From Mesorhizobium sp. (GTDB taxonomy: Bacteria; Pseudomonadota; Alphaproteobacteria; Rhizobiales; Rhizobiaceae), in assembly GCA_004020645.1 (NCBI GenBank), contig SAQL01000003.1, forward strand, positions 354,267 to 418,266: DNA of 64,000 nucleotides, in the 5' to 3' direction. Shown here in pieces: positions 9,294 to 17,298 of this stretch (positions are counted from its first letter, which is position 1; every line of letters starts with the position of its first letter). The notes beneath the pieces are model-generated. The model was not told the origin of the DNA. It worked only from the letters and a program-made list of their open reading frames with translations, and made no database searches. The position numbers and the translations under genes were made by a program.

Positions 9294-9812
9294 ATGAGCG
9301 CAAGGCCGATAAAATCCATTCTTTTCGTCTGTCTCGGCAATATCTGCCGCTCACCGTTGGCGGAGGGCGTGTTGCGCGCCGTCCTGGCGGAGCGCGGTCT
9401 CGATCGGGATATCCTGCTTGATTCGGCCGGAACCAGCGACTGGGAAGCCGGTTCGGCGCCTGACCCGCGCTCGGTGTCGATCGCAGAGCGGCACGGCATC
9501 GATATTTCCAGACAGCGGGCGCGCAAGCTGACGCCGGACGATTTTTCGCGTTTCGACCTGATTCTCGCCATGGACCGATCGAATCTCCGGGATCTGAAAG
9601 CGCTGGTGCCTGCCGCCATGCGCGACCGTGTCCATCTGTTCCTGGAGTTCGCGCAGGGAAGGGTGAGCGACGTGCCGGACCCCTATCACGAGGGGCCTGA
9701 GGCGTTTGCCTCGGTCTACCGCATGATCCGCGAAGCGTCGGAGGCGCTGGCGACGCGGCTCGAGGCACGGCTGTCGGCGCCCGACAGGGGCCAGACCTCC
9801 TCGACGATGTAG
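9294..9812 (+). CDS. Low-molecular-weight protein-tyrosine phosphatase
   Basis: 172 residues, somewhat longer than the usual 150-160. The catalytic P-loop C-x5-R is in 'VCLGNICRSPLAEGV' (residues 12-26), and the general-acid aspartate is in 'DVPDPYHEG' near 133. It removes phosphate from tyrosine residues in cytosolic proteins; in rhizobia such enzymes often control polysaccharide kinases, but no such kinase is close here. The C-terminal extension lies in a 97-base overlap with the convergent thpR gene. The start is set by the ATG just before the first strand. Confidence 0.94.
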   Translation: MSARPIKSILFVCLGNICRSPLAEGVLRAVLAERGLDRDILLDSAGTSDWEAGSAPDPRSVSIAERHGIDISRQRARKLTPDDFSRFDLILAMDRSNLRDLKALVPAAMRDRVHLFLEFAQGRVSDVPDPYHEGPEAFASVYRMIREASEALATRLEARLSAPDRGQTSSTM

Positions 9813-10312
9813 GGTCCGCCGCCGACCGAATCGCGCGACGACATCAGGACGAAGCGGCTGACACGGAAGGGCAGCGTAGAAAAATTGCCGCGTGCCGAAA
9901 GATACTGGGCGACATCGAGCGGGCTCGAATTGCGTAAGCGGGCCAAGGTCACATGCGGCATGAACTTGCGCGGATCAGCGGGGATGCCGAGGCGCTGGCA
10001 GATGCGCTCGATCTCGGCTTGCAGTGCTGAAAGGTCGGGCGAGGCGGAGACGCCGGCCCACACCGCATGCGGTTTCTTCTGGCCGAAGGCGCCGACTCCG
10101 GACAGCGTCAGCGGGAAGGATGGGCGGTGGACACGGTCGAGCGCGTTGGCGATCTCGTCGGCGACATGGCCCTCGACATCGCCGATGAAGCGCAGCGTCA
10201 AATGGTAGTTCTCGACGTCGATCCATCGGGCCCCGGGCAGGCCGCCCCGGAGCAGGGACAGCGAAAGGGCGGCGTCACGCGGTATTTCGAGGGCGGTGAA
10301 AAGACGCGGCAT
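9716..10312 (-). CDS. thpR: RNA 2',3'-cyclic phosphodiesterase (2'-5' RNA ligase family)
   Basis: 198 residues. Carries the two His-x-Thr-x motifs of the 2H phosphoesterase fold: 'HLTL' near residue 37 and 'HVTL' near 123. Members open 2',3'-cyclic phosphates on RNA ends. The ATG at 10312 ('MPRLFTALEIP') matches the family start; an upstream in-frame ATG adds 22 unlikely residues. The family normally ends near 'EEVWPL', so the last 25 or so Ser/Arg/Ala residues are an extension, and exactly this part overlaps the end of the phosphatase gene on the other strand. Confidence 0.92.
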   Translation of the reverse strand: MPRLFTALEIPRDAALSLSLLRGGLPGARWIDVENYHLTLRFIGDVEGHVADEIANALDRVHRPSFPLTLSGVGAFGQKKPHAVWAGVSASPDLSALQAEIERICQRLGIPADPRKFMPHVTLARLRNSSPLDVAQYLSARGNFSTLPFRVSRFVLMSSRDSVGGGPYIVEEVWPLSGADSRASSRVASASDASRIMR

Positions 10313-10442
10313 GGTAAGCCTCCTGTCCTCGAATCGAACTCTTGTCCCTAGCGAATCATCGAAAATCGAGCGGGGCAAGCGGTTTGTTGGTCGCAGGCTT
10401 GTCTAAAATCAAATCGTCCCTGGAGAACACGTGGCCAGTCCT

Positions 10443-11084
10443 TCAAGAGTTGCCCTTAGCCACGGCAATGGCCTTTTCGACGGCCGGCAGGATGCGCTCG
10501 ACCATAAGGTCGACGCCTTGCGCATTCGGGTGCAGACCGTCGAGCTGCAAGGCGGGCTCGCCGGCGACGCCGTCGAGAAAGAACGGATAGAGCGGAACGC
10601 CGTATTTTTCCGCCAGTTCCGGAAAGATCGCGTCAAAGCCGTTCTGGTAGTCGGCGCCGAGATTGGGTGCGGCGCGCATGCCGGCCAGCAGCACCGCGAT
10701 CTTGCGCTGCTTCAGCTTCGCCAGCATGGCGTCCAGATTCTTTTGCGTGATGGCGGGAGAAACGCCGCGCAGCATGTCGTTGGCGCCGAGCTCGAGGATG
10801 ACGAGCTGAGTGCCGTCCGGCACCGACCAGTCGAGCCGCGACAGGCCGCCACTCGACGTATCGCCGGAGACACCGGCATTGGCGACGGTCACATCGTGGC
10901 CCTTGGCGCGAAGTGCTGCCTCAAGCTTTTGGGTGAAGCCCTCATCCGGTCCGAGGCCAAAGCCCGCCATCAGGCTGTCGCCGAAACCGACGATCTTGAA
11001 GGGCTCGGCGCGCGCCGACGAAACGGCGCCGCAAATTCCGAGGAAAAGGATGAAGGCTGCGGCAAGTGTGTGTTTGAAAGCCAT
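10443..11084 (-). CDS. tesA: Secreted SGNH/GDSL esterase, TesA-like arylesterase
   Basis: 213 residues with a signal peptide ending near 'SARA-EP' (residue 26), so it is periplasmic. The SGNH blocks are all visible: block I 'GFGDSLMAGFGL' near 33 (nucleophile Ser), Gly in 'NAGVSGDTSSGG', Asn in 'LELGANDMLRG' near 100 and the Asp-x-x-His pair 'DGLHPN' near 182. Homologous to E. coli TesA, a thioesterase/lysophospholipase/arylesterase. It is divergent from the ABC operon that follows, the same arrangement as tesA beside ybbA-ybbP in E. coli, which supports the call. Confidence 0.94.
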   Translation of the reverse strand: MAFKHTLAAAFILFLGICGAVSSARAEPFKIVGFGDSLMAGFGLGPDEGFTQKLEAALRAKGHDVTVANAGVSGDTSSGGLSRLDWSVPDGTQLVILELGANDMLRGVSPAITQKNLDAMLAKLKQRKIAVLLAGMRAAPNLGADYQNGFDAIFPELAEKYGVPLYPFFLDGVAGEPALQLDGLHPNAQGVDLMVERILPAVEKAIAVAKGNS

Positions 11085-11168
11085 GCGGCAGGCCCCATAT
11101 GACGAAGGACATTTGTTGGCGGCAGGCAGAATTCCAGCCTCCCCTCTCCCATATAGGACGAATTTATT

Positions 11169-11864
11169 TTGACAGAAGCCGTCATCGCGCTGAAAGACGT
11201 ATCGCTGACGCTCGGCGAAGGAGCGTCTTCCGTCCACGTGCTGAAAGGTGTCAGCCTCGATGTGGCTGATGGCGAGGCGACCGGCATCGTCGGGCCGTCG
11301 GGCTCGGGAAAGTCGACGCTGCTGATGGTGTTGGCCGGCTTGGAAAGAGTCGATTCGGGTACGGTACGAATTGGCGGCGAATTGCTGAATGGCAAGAGCG
11401 AAGATCAGATAGCATCGTTTCGGGGCCGAAATATTGGCATCGTCTTCCAGTCCTTCCACCTCATTCCCAATATGACGGCGCTCGAAAATGTCGCAGTGCC
11501 GCTGGAACTTGCCGGCCATGCCAATCCGTTCGGGGTGGCGGCGCGGGAGCTGGAGGCGGTGGGCTTGAGTGACCGCATCACCCACTATCCCGGCGAATTG
11601 TCCGGCGGCGAACAGCAGCGTGTGGCGATCGCCCGGGCGCTGGCGCCGTCGCCGCGCATCCTGATCGCCGACGAGCCGACCGGCAATCTCGATCAGACCA
11701 CGGGACGGCAGGTCGCCGATCTTCTGTTCGCCAAGGCGGCCGAGCGCGGCATGACGCTGGTGCTGGTCACCCACGATCCGGCGCTTGCCGCACGCTGCTC
11801 CCGGCAGGTATCGATGCGGTCGGGCCGGATCGAGGACGCGCCATTGCTTAAAGTGACGGCGTAG
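11169..11864 (+). CDS. ybbA: ABC transporter ATPase, YbbA/LolD type
   Basis: 231 residues. Walker A 'GPSGSGKST' near 43, Q-loop '[10 protein letters not shown]' near 95, signature '[15 protein letters not shown]' near 143, Walker B '[12 protein letters not shown]' near 165 and the H-loop 'LVTHD' near 200. It starts at a TTG, with AGGA about ten bases upstream; no better in-frame ATG exists. Four bases separate it from the large permease gene, so the two form one transporter of the MacB/FtsX superfamily. By synteny with tesA-ybbA-ybbP it probably acts on the envelope (lipid or lipoprotein extraction), but the substrate is not known. Confidence 0.93.
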   Translation: MTEAVIALKDVSLTLGEGASSVHVLKGVSLDVADGEATGIVGPSGSGKSTLLMVLAGLERVDSGTVRIGGELLNGKSEDQIASFRGRNIGIVFQSFHLIPNMTALENVAVPLELAGHANPFGVAARELEAVGLSDRITHYPGELSGGEQQRVAIARALAPSPRILIADEPTGNLDQTTGRQVADLLFAKAAERGMTLVLVTHDPALAARCSRQVSMRSGRIEDAPLLKVTA

Positions 11865-11868
11865 CGCA

Positions 11869-14472
11869 ATGGCTGACAAGGCCCCCTCATCCGGCCCTTC
11901 GGCTCCGCGGCCGGATGAAGCGGCCACTTGGGCGCGCACCTTTTCACTCGCCTTCCGCTTTTCACTGCGGGAGATGCGCGGCGGACTGTCCGGCTTCCTG
12001 ATCTTCCTTGCCTGCATCGCGCTTGGCGTCGCGGCGATCGGTGGCGTCAATTCGGTGGCCCGGGCGATTACCGCCGGTGTCGCCAACGAAGGCCAGTCGC
12101 TGCTCGGCGGCGATCTTCGTTTCCAGCTCAATCAGCGCGCCGCGACGCAGGCCGAGCACGTCTTTCTTGGCGGGCTGGGCACGGTCTCGCACAGCGCCAA
12201 CATGCGTTCGATGGCGCGGCTCGAGGACGGTTCCGATCAGGCGCTGGTCGAGGCCAAGGCGGTCGATGGAGCCTATCCGCTCTTTGGCGCGCTGGAGACC
12301 GAGCCGGCGCTGTCGAAGCAGGAATTGTTCGGCGAAAAATCCGGCGTTTTCGGTGCCGCCGCACCCGACCTTTTGTTCGAGCGGCTGAACCTGGGCGTCG
12401 GCGACCGGCTGAAGCTGGGCAGCGCCACCTTCGAACTGCGCGCCAGGCTCGTCAACGAGCCGGACGCGGTATCCGACGGCTTCGGCTTTGCGCCGCGGCT
12501 GATGATCTCGACAGGCGGGCTTGCCGCTTCCGGTTTGATCCAGCCCGGCAGCCTGGTCGAGAACGCCTACAAGGTCCGCCTGCCCGGCGGCACCGGCGAG
12601 GCGCGCATAAAAGCCATTCAAGATCAGGCGGCGGAGGATTTTCCCGTGTCCGGCTGGTCGATCCGCACGCGCAGCAACGCAGCACCGGCGTTGTCCTCCA
12701 ACATCGAACGGTTTTCGCAGTTCCTGACGCTGGTCGGGCTGACGGCGCTGGTGGTCGGCGGCGTCGGCGTCGCCAATGCGGTGCGCGCCTATCTCGACGG
12801 CAAGCGCGGCGTCATCGCCACCTTCAAGAGCCTGGGGGCTTCGGGCGGTTTCGTCTTTACCGTCTACCTCGTGCAGATCCTGATGATCGCCGCGCTCGGC
12901 ATCATGGTCGGCCTTGTGCTTGGCGCGCTGATGCCGTTTGCGGCGAGCGCGGTACTCCAGTCGGTCATTCCGGTGCCGGCGGAAGGTGGGTTCTATCCCG
13001 GCGCACTTGGCATGGCGGCGCTGTTCGGGCTGCTGGTGACGCTGGCCTTCGCCTTGCTGCCGCTCGGCCGTGCGCGCGACGTGCCGGCGACGGCGCTGTT
13101 TCGCGAGATGGGTTTTGAGGGCCGCGGTTTTCCGCGCCCGCTCTACACCGCGGCGGCGCTCGGCATCGCGCTGCTCCTGGCGGCGCTGGCCATTCTGTTT
13201 TCCGGCGACCGCTATATCGCCTCGATCTTCGTCGGCGCCACCATTTTTGCCTTCCTGGTGCTACGCATCGTCGGCGCGCTGGTGCAGTGGGCCGCCAAAA
13301 AGAGCCCGCGCGTTGGCTCGACGGCGCTCAGGCTCGCCATCGGCAACATCCATCGGCCAGGTGCCCTGACGCCGTCGGTGGTGCTGTCGCTGGGGCTGGG
13401 ATTGACGCTGCTGGTGACGCTGGCGCTGATCGACGGCAATCTCAGGCGGCAGATTTCCGGCAGCCTGCCGGAACGGGCGCCGAACTTCTTTTTCGTCGAC
13501 ATCCAGAGCAGCGACGTCGACGCGTTCTCTGCGCTGGTCGGCAGGCAAGCGCCGAAGGGCACGCTGGTCAAGGTGCCGATGCTGCGCGGCCGGGTGATGG
13601 CGCTGAACGGCGTCGACGTCGACAAGGCTAGGGTTGCGCCGGAAGGGGCATGGGTGCTGCGCGGCGATCGCGGGCTGACCTACGAGGCCAGTATTCCCGC
13701 GAATGCGACGCTGACCGAAGGCACTTGGTGGCCGGACAACTATGCCGGCGAGCCGCTGGTGTCGTTTTCGGCCGAGGAAGGCGCAGAGATCGGGCTGAAG
13801 CTCGGCGACACCATCACCGTCAACGTGCTTGGCCGCAACGTGACGGCGAGGATCGCCAATTTCCGCCAGGTTGAATGGGAGACGATGGGCATCAATTTCG
13901 TCATGGTGTTCTCGCCCAGTACGTTTGCCGGCGCGCCGCATAGCTGGCTGGCGACGCTGACCGACAAGGGCGCGTCGCCGGCCGACGATGCCCGTCTTCT
14001 CAACGCCGTCACCCGTGCCTTTCCCGCGGTGACGACAGTCAGGGTCAAGGACGCGCTCGACATCGTCAACCGGCTGGTGGCGCAACTCGGCACCGCGATC
14101 AGGGCCGCGGCCGGCGTGGCGCTGATCGCCTCGGTGCTGGTGCTGGCCGGCGCGCTGGCCGCCGGCAACCGCGCCCGCATCCACGATGCAGTGGTGCTGA
14201 AGACGCTGGGCGCTACCAGGAAGACGCTGATCGCGGCCTTTTCGCTGGAATACATGCTGATCGGCCTCGCCACCGCGATCTTCGCGCTGGCGGCAGGCGG
14301 GATTGCGGCGTGGTTCGTTGTCGCGCGCGTCATGACGCTGCCGTCGCATTTCATGCCCGATGTGGCGGTGGCAACCATCGTCTTTGCGCTGGTGGTCACG
14401 GTCGGCATTGGCCTCGCCGGCACCTGGCGGGTGCTGGGCCACAAGGCGGCGCCGGTGCTGCGCAATCTCTGA
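11869..14472 (+). CDS. ybbP: ABC transporter permease, YbbP/FtsX type
   Basis: 867 residues. One N-terminal helix (about 40-60) leads into a large periplasmic domain (65-280), then a three-helix FtsX bundle (about 285-400), two central helices (about 428-470), a second periplasmic domain (490-750) and a final FtsX bundle (755-865). This duplicated layout, with about ten helices, is that of E. coli YbbP and related permeases. It pairs with the ATPase directly upstream. Related systems move lipids, lipoproteins or peptides rather than small solutes, but the cargo here is unknown. No frameshift or gap was seen. Confidence 0.93.
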   Translation: MADKAPSSGPSAPRPDEAATWARTFSLAFRFSLREMRGGLSGFLIFLACIALGVAAIGGVNSVARAITAGVANEGQSLLGGDLRFQLNQRAATQAEHVFLGGLGTVSHSANMRSMARLEDGSDQALVEAKAVDGAYPLFGALETEPALSKQELFGEKSGVFGAAAPDLLFERLNLGVGDRLKLGSATFELRARLVNEPDAVSDGFGFAPRLMISTGGLAASGLIQPGSLVENAYKVRLPGGTGEARIKAIQDQAAEDFPVSGWSIRTRSNAAPALSSNIERFSQFLTLVGLTALVVGGVGVANAVRAYLDGKRGVIATFKSLGASGGFVFTVYLVQILMIAALGIMVGLVLGALMPFAASAVLQSVIPVPAEGGFYPGALGMAALFGLLVTLAFALLPLGRARDVPATALFREMGFEGRGFPRPLYTAAALGIALLLAALAILFSGDRYIASIFVGATIFAFLVLRIVGALVQWAAKKSPRVGSTALRLAIGNIHRPGALTPSVVLSLGLGLTLLVTLALIDGNLRRQISGSLPERAPNFFFVDIQSSDVDAFSALVGRQAPKGTLVKVPMLRGRVMALNGVDVDKARVAPEGAWVLRGDRGLTYEASIPANATLTEGTWWPDNYAGEPLVSFSAEEGAEIGLKLGDTITVNVLGRNVTARIANFRQVEWETMGINFVMVFSPSTFAGAPHSWLATLTDKGASPADDARLLNAVTRAFPAVTTVRVKDALDIVNRLVAQLGTAIRAAAGVALIASVLVLAGALAAGNRARIHDAVVLKTLGATRKTLIAAFSLEYMLIGLATAIFALAAGGIAAWFVVARVMTLPSHFMPDVAVATIVFALVVTVGIGLAGTWRVLGHKAAPVLRNL

Positions 14473-14624
14473 TCTGCAGGCATCTGCAGGCTCAACGCGA
14501 CCAGGATTCGGTTAAATCTTGTTAATGTTGGGCTTCCGAAGGCCGATAAATCCGGATTTTCGTGTCTTCACGAAGCATTACGCCTGGTTACGGTCTTGTT
14601 CTTGACGCCAATAAACATCATATT

Positions 14625-14700
14625 TCGCCGCAGGCATGCTGGAGCCCCGCCAGCGGCGCCGCGGTCCAAATGGGCCGGACACCGGACGGGGCAGAAGCAA
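14625..14700 (+). promoter_or_regulatory. Probable ybhL leader RNA
   Basis: Immediately upstream of the YbhL/Bax inhibitor-1 gene is a GC-rich segment that folds into a closed structure. An outer ccccg/cggggc pairing (about 14645-14694) encloses an inner stem cggtcc/gggccg with an aaat loop (about 14663-14678). The ybhL motif is a known conserved leader RNA found in Rhizobiales exactly ahead of this gene family. The assignment rests on position, gene context and foldability; I could not run a covariance model. Confidence 0.6.
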
Positions 14701-14713
14701 TATGAGGATTTCC

Positions 14714-15493
14714 ATGGCTGAACCCGTTCGCAATTATCAGACGCGTGCCGTGCCCGGCGCCGGCGTCGATGCTGCTATCGACCAGGGCCTGCGCGCCTAT
14801 ATGATCAAGGTCTACAATCTGATGGGGCTTGGCCTCCTCATCACCGGCCTCGCCGCGGTCGGAACGATAATGCTGGCCACTACCACCGATCCGGCTTCGG
14901 CGGTCGCCACGCTGCCGAATGGCGACATGCTGACCTCCTTCGGCTACGCGATCTTTGGTTCGCCGCTGAAATGGCTGGTGATCTTTGCCCCGCTGGCAGC
15001 GGTGATATTCCTGTCGTTCCGTGTCCAGTCGATGAGCGTTTCGGCCGCGCAGACGACGTTCTGGGTCTATGCCGGCCTCGTCGGCCTGTCTCTGTCGTCG
15101 ATCTTCCTAGTCTACACCACCGCCAGTATCTCGCAGACCTTCTTCGCCACCGCCGCCGCCTTTGGCGGACTGTCGCTCTACGGCTATACGACCAAGCGCG
15201 ACCTTTCCGCGTTCGGTTCGTTCCTGGTCATGGGCCTGGTTGGTCTGATCATCGCGATGGTGATCAACATCTTCCTGCAGTCGTCGGCGCTTTCCTTCGC
15301 CGTTTCGGCGATCGGCGTGCTGATCTTCGCGGGTCTCACCGCCTACGACACGCAGAACATCAAGGAGATGTATTTCGAGGGCGACGAGACTGATGTCGCC
15401 GGCCGCAAGGCGATCATGGGCGCTCTGAGGCTCTATCTCGACTTCATCAACCTGTTCATGTTCCTGCTGCAGTTCATGGGCGACCGCCGCTAG
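14714..15493 (+). CDS. ybhL: Bax inhibitor-1/YccA-family membrane protein (YbhL)
   Basis: 259 residues with about seven membrane helices starting near residue 35, ending in the family's characteristic acidic-then-hydrophobic tail: 'YDTQNIKEMYF' near 215 and 'GALRLYLDFINLFMFLLQFMG' at the C-terminus. Family members are inner-membrane proteins; some act as pH-sensitive calcium leak channels and others interact with proteases such as FtsH. The ATG at 14714 is preferred because GAGGA lies five bases upstream; the ATG four codons earlier has a poor site. It is preceded by the probable ybhL leader and followed by a RIME-like repeat and a terminator. Confidence 0.92.
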   Translation: MAEPVRNYQTRAVPGAGVDAAIDQGLRAYMIKVYNLMGLGLLITGLAAVGTIMLATTTDPASAVATLPNGDMLTSFGYAIFGSPLKWLVIFAPLAAVIFLSFRVQSMSVSAAQTTFWVYAGLVGLSLSSIFLVYTTASISQTFFATAAAFGGLSLYGYTTKRDLSAFGSFLVMGLVGLIIAMVINIFLQSSALSFAVSAIGVLIFAGLTAYDTQNIKEMYFEGDETDVAGRKAIMGALRLYLDFINLFMFLLQFMGDRR

Positions 15494-15593
15494 AGCCTGA
15501 TCCATCCCGATAAAGTCGGGATGGAGCTCTATCTTTTGTCTGACCAGGATTTTTTTCCGAAAACCGGTTCCCACTTTTCGGGATCATGGTTTA
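15492..15593. repeat. RIME-like rhizobial intergenic element
   Basis: Starts at the YbhL stop codon. Contains a 'catcccga...tcgggatg' hairpin, then 'ctgaccaggattttttt' and the common core 'ccgaaaaccggttcccacttttcgggatcatg'. Related copies lie at 2.4, 25.4 and 32.7 kb. Confidence 0.75.
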
Positions 15594-15620
15594 AGGCAAG
15601 TCTTGGACCAGCGAGTTTGA

Positions 15621-15646
15621 AAAGGGCGGCCCAACAGCCGCCCTTT
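15621..15646 (+). terminator. Intrinsic terminator downstream of ybhL
   Basis: Perfect 10-bp stem aaagggcggc/gccgcccttt, six-base loop, followed by T-rich sequence. It lies just past the RIME-like element and serves the ybhL transcript; it is 55 bases before the next start codon on the same strand. Confidence 0.85.
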
Positions 15647-15700
15647 TCTTCTGCTCCGGTCTTTGTGAAATGGCCGGCAGATGATTGACGTGCATAAATC

Positions 15701-16270
15701 ATGAGCAGCATCACGATACGGGCCGCGACTTCGGCCGATCTCGATCGGATCACGGATATCTATGCCGATGCGGTGACCCATGGCTCGGCGAGCTACGAAC
15801 TGGAGCCGCCTGATCGCGCCGAGATGGGTGGGCGCTTCGATAGTTTGATAGCGGGTGGCTTTCCCTATCTGGTGGCGGAAAAAGACGGCATTGTGCTCGG
15901 CTATGCCTATGCCGGCCCCTTCCGGGCGCGGCCTGCGTACCGCTTTGTCGTCGAGGATTCCGTCTATGTTGCGCCCGAGGCCAAGGGCCAAGGCGTCGGG
16001 CTCAAGCTGATGCAAGGGCTGATCGAGGCGGCCGAGGCGGCGGGCTTCCGCCAGATCATCGCGGTAATCGGCGACGGTCGGCCGGACAGTGCCTCAGTGC
16101 TGCTGCATGAAAAGCTCGGCTTTCGCCATTCGGGCCGCCTGGAAGGCTCCGGCTACAAGCACGGACGCTGGCTCGACACGGTGTTCATGCAACTGCCGAT
16201 CAATGGCGGGGCTCTGCTTCCGCCCGACCCCAACTCGTTGCCGGAACGGAGATTCCGCCAGCAGCAATAA
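15701..16270 (+). CDS. GNAT N-acetyltransferase, phosphinothricin-acetyltransferase-like
   Basis: 189 residues. The acetyl-CoA loop reads 'VAPEAKGQGVGLKLMQGLIEAAEAAGF' (about 87-113), and 'SVLLHEKLGFRHSGRLEGSGYKHGRWLDTVFMQ' (about 131-163) is typical of the Pat/Bar/YncA subgroup, which acetylates glutamine-synthetase inhibitors or methionine analogues. The real substrate is not evident. The gene has its own start after the ybhL terminator and ends four bases before the convergent DUF2794 gene. Confidence 0.9.
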   Translation: MSSITIRAATSADLDRITDIYADAVTHGSASYELEPPDRAEMGGRFDSLIAGGFPYLVAEKDGIVLGYAYAGPFRARPAYRFVVEDSVYVAPEAKGQGVGLKLMQGLIEAAEAAGFRQIIAVIGDGRPDSASVLLHEKLGFRHSGRLEGSGYKHGRWLDTVFMQLPINGGALLPPDPNSLPERRFRQQQ

Positions 16271-16274
16271 GCAG

Positions 16275-16661
16275 TTAGGCCTCGACCAGCTTCAGCGTGC
16301 GGTCGAAAACGACGAGCACGCGGCCAAGTTCCTGGCCGCGCTTGAGAATACGGCCGCCGGCGGCAATGACGGCGAATGCGCCTTGCCGGCGCGCCAGCTT
16401 CGGATCCTTGACGATCTGGAACAGCGGCACTTCGCTGGTGCGACGGAAGACTGAAAAGACGGCGCGGTCGGTGAGATGGTCGATGGCGTAGTCGCGCCAT
16501 TCATTGGCGGCGACCATGCGCCCGTAAAGCCTCAGGATCTGGTCCAATTCACGCCGGTCGAACCGCACCGGCTGGTCGAGGCGTTCGCGTCTTGCCTCAT
16601 GCAGCGGGATCAGTATTGCGGATGCGTCCCCATCCTCCGTCCCACTGCCGTGATCAGCCAT
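16275..16661 (-). CDS. DUF2794 protein
   Basis: 128 residues, the usual size for this alphaproteobacterial family of unknown function. The conserved core is 'VRFDRRELDQILRLYGRMVAANEWRDYAIDHL', followed by 'AVFSVFRRTSEVPLFQIVKDP'. The ATG at 16661 starts a short acidic leader; the long upstream open frame is not protein-like. It is convergent with the acetyltransferase, and its upstream side faces the long gap that ends in an orphan plus-strand terminator. Confidence 0.85.
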   Translation of the reverse strand: MADHGSGTEDGDASAILIPLHEARRERLDQPVRFDRRELDQILRLYGRMVAANEWRDYAIDHLTDRAVFSVFRRTSEVPLFQIVKDPKLARRQGAFAVIAAGGRILKRGQELGRVLVVFDRTLKLVEA

Positions 16662-17003
16662 GCCTCGATCCCTTCGAATGAATCTTACGCCAACCAAAGT
16701 TGGCGCTTTCGCCGTGGAATTGCAAGCCCAGCCGAACAAAGGCGGCGCCGCACCGTTTTCCCGGTGTCCAGTCACGTTTATAAAACGCCCGTTGGAATTG
16801 GTGATGCTTCGCCACAATTCTGCCTTCTTTTATCCGCGCTAATGCCCCAATGTCCGACGAATTTACGGGTGTTGCCTGAGACGGTTCGGTCCGGCACTGG
16901 CTCGTAAACCCCAAGCCCCCCGCCCACGGGTCTGCGTCGGATCGAACCAACCTCGGTTTTTCCTTGGGAAAAATCGGGTGCGACGATCCCAAAACCTAAA
17001 TGA
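16662..17003 (+). ncRNA. Candidate small RNA gene in a protein-free gap
   Basis: No plausible protein is encoded here on either strand, yet a strong plus-strand terminator follows at 17004-17036. Two foldable segments precede it: ggttcggtcc pairing with ggatcgaacc (about 16883-16944), and a long A/T-rich hairpin cctcggtttttcc/ggaaaaatcggg (about 16950-16977). This suggests a plus-strand transcript made divergently from DUF2794. The 5' end is not defined. It could instead be a decayed repeat or a readthrough tail of the acetyltransferase gene. Confidence 0.35.
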
Positions 17004-17036
17004 CCGGCGTCAGAAGCAAGCTGACGTCGGTTTTTT
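17004..17036 (+). terminator. Strong intrinsic terminator with no gene in front of it
   Basis: Ten-base-pair stem ccggcgtcag/ctgacgtcgg (one G-T wobble), seven-base loop, then six consecutive T on the plus strand. The minus-strand side lacks a clean T-tract, so it is not a good terminator for the DUF1223 gene, which lies 260 bases further on. Confidence 0.8.
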
Positions 17037-17062
17037 AATGGCCGAGTGATGCGCGCGGCCTT

Positions 17063-17287
17063 CCCTTCTCCCCTTGTGGGAGCCCCACGGGTCTTGCCTC
17101 CGCCAAGCCCGAGGACAGGCTCCGCGAGGTCGGATGAGGGGGTGTTCCAGTTGGCAATTTACTTGAAATCGCCGCCGCCTCGTTCCTTCCAGCACCCCTC
17201 ATCCGTCTCGACGCTGCGCGCCGATCCACCACCCGGGGCGAGTCGCGGGCCTCGCCCACCCTTTCAGGCCCCACAAGGGGAGAAGGA
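17063..17287. repeat. Long interspersed palindrome, 'ctccccttgtggg' class
   Basis: The ends are inverted copies of cttctccccttgtggg, and internal arms ggatgaggggtg and cacccctcatcc pair across the centre. The same architecture occurs at 58.6 kb. It fills the remainder of the gap upstream of the DUF1223 stop codon. Confidence 0.7.
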
Positions 17288-17298
17288 GAGGTGCCCGT

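Noticed and set aside
10443..12131. Long minus-strand frame extending tesA far upstream
   Set aside because: The extra 350 residues lie antisense to the ABC ATPase and permease genes, lack protein-like sequence, and the real tesA start with a signal peptide is clear at 11084.
13261..14442. 393-codon frame antisense to the ybbP permease gene
   Set aside because: Arg/His/Gln-rich shadow frame with no recognisable domain.
16850..17036. 6S RNA or SRP RNA in the DUF2794-DUF1223 gap
   Set aside because: The SRP core sequence is absent and I could not build the 6S closing stem and central bubble; kept only as an unnamed small-RNA candidate.
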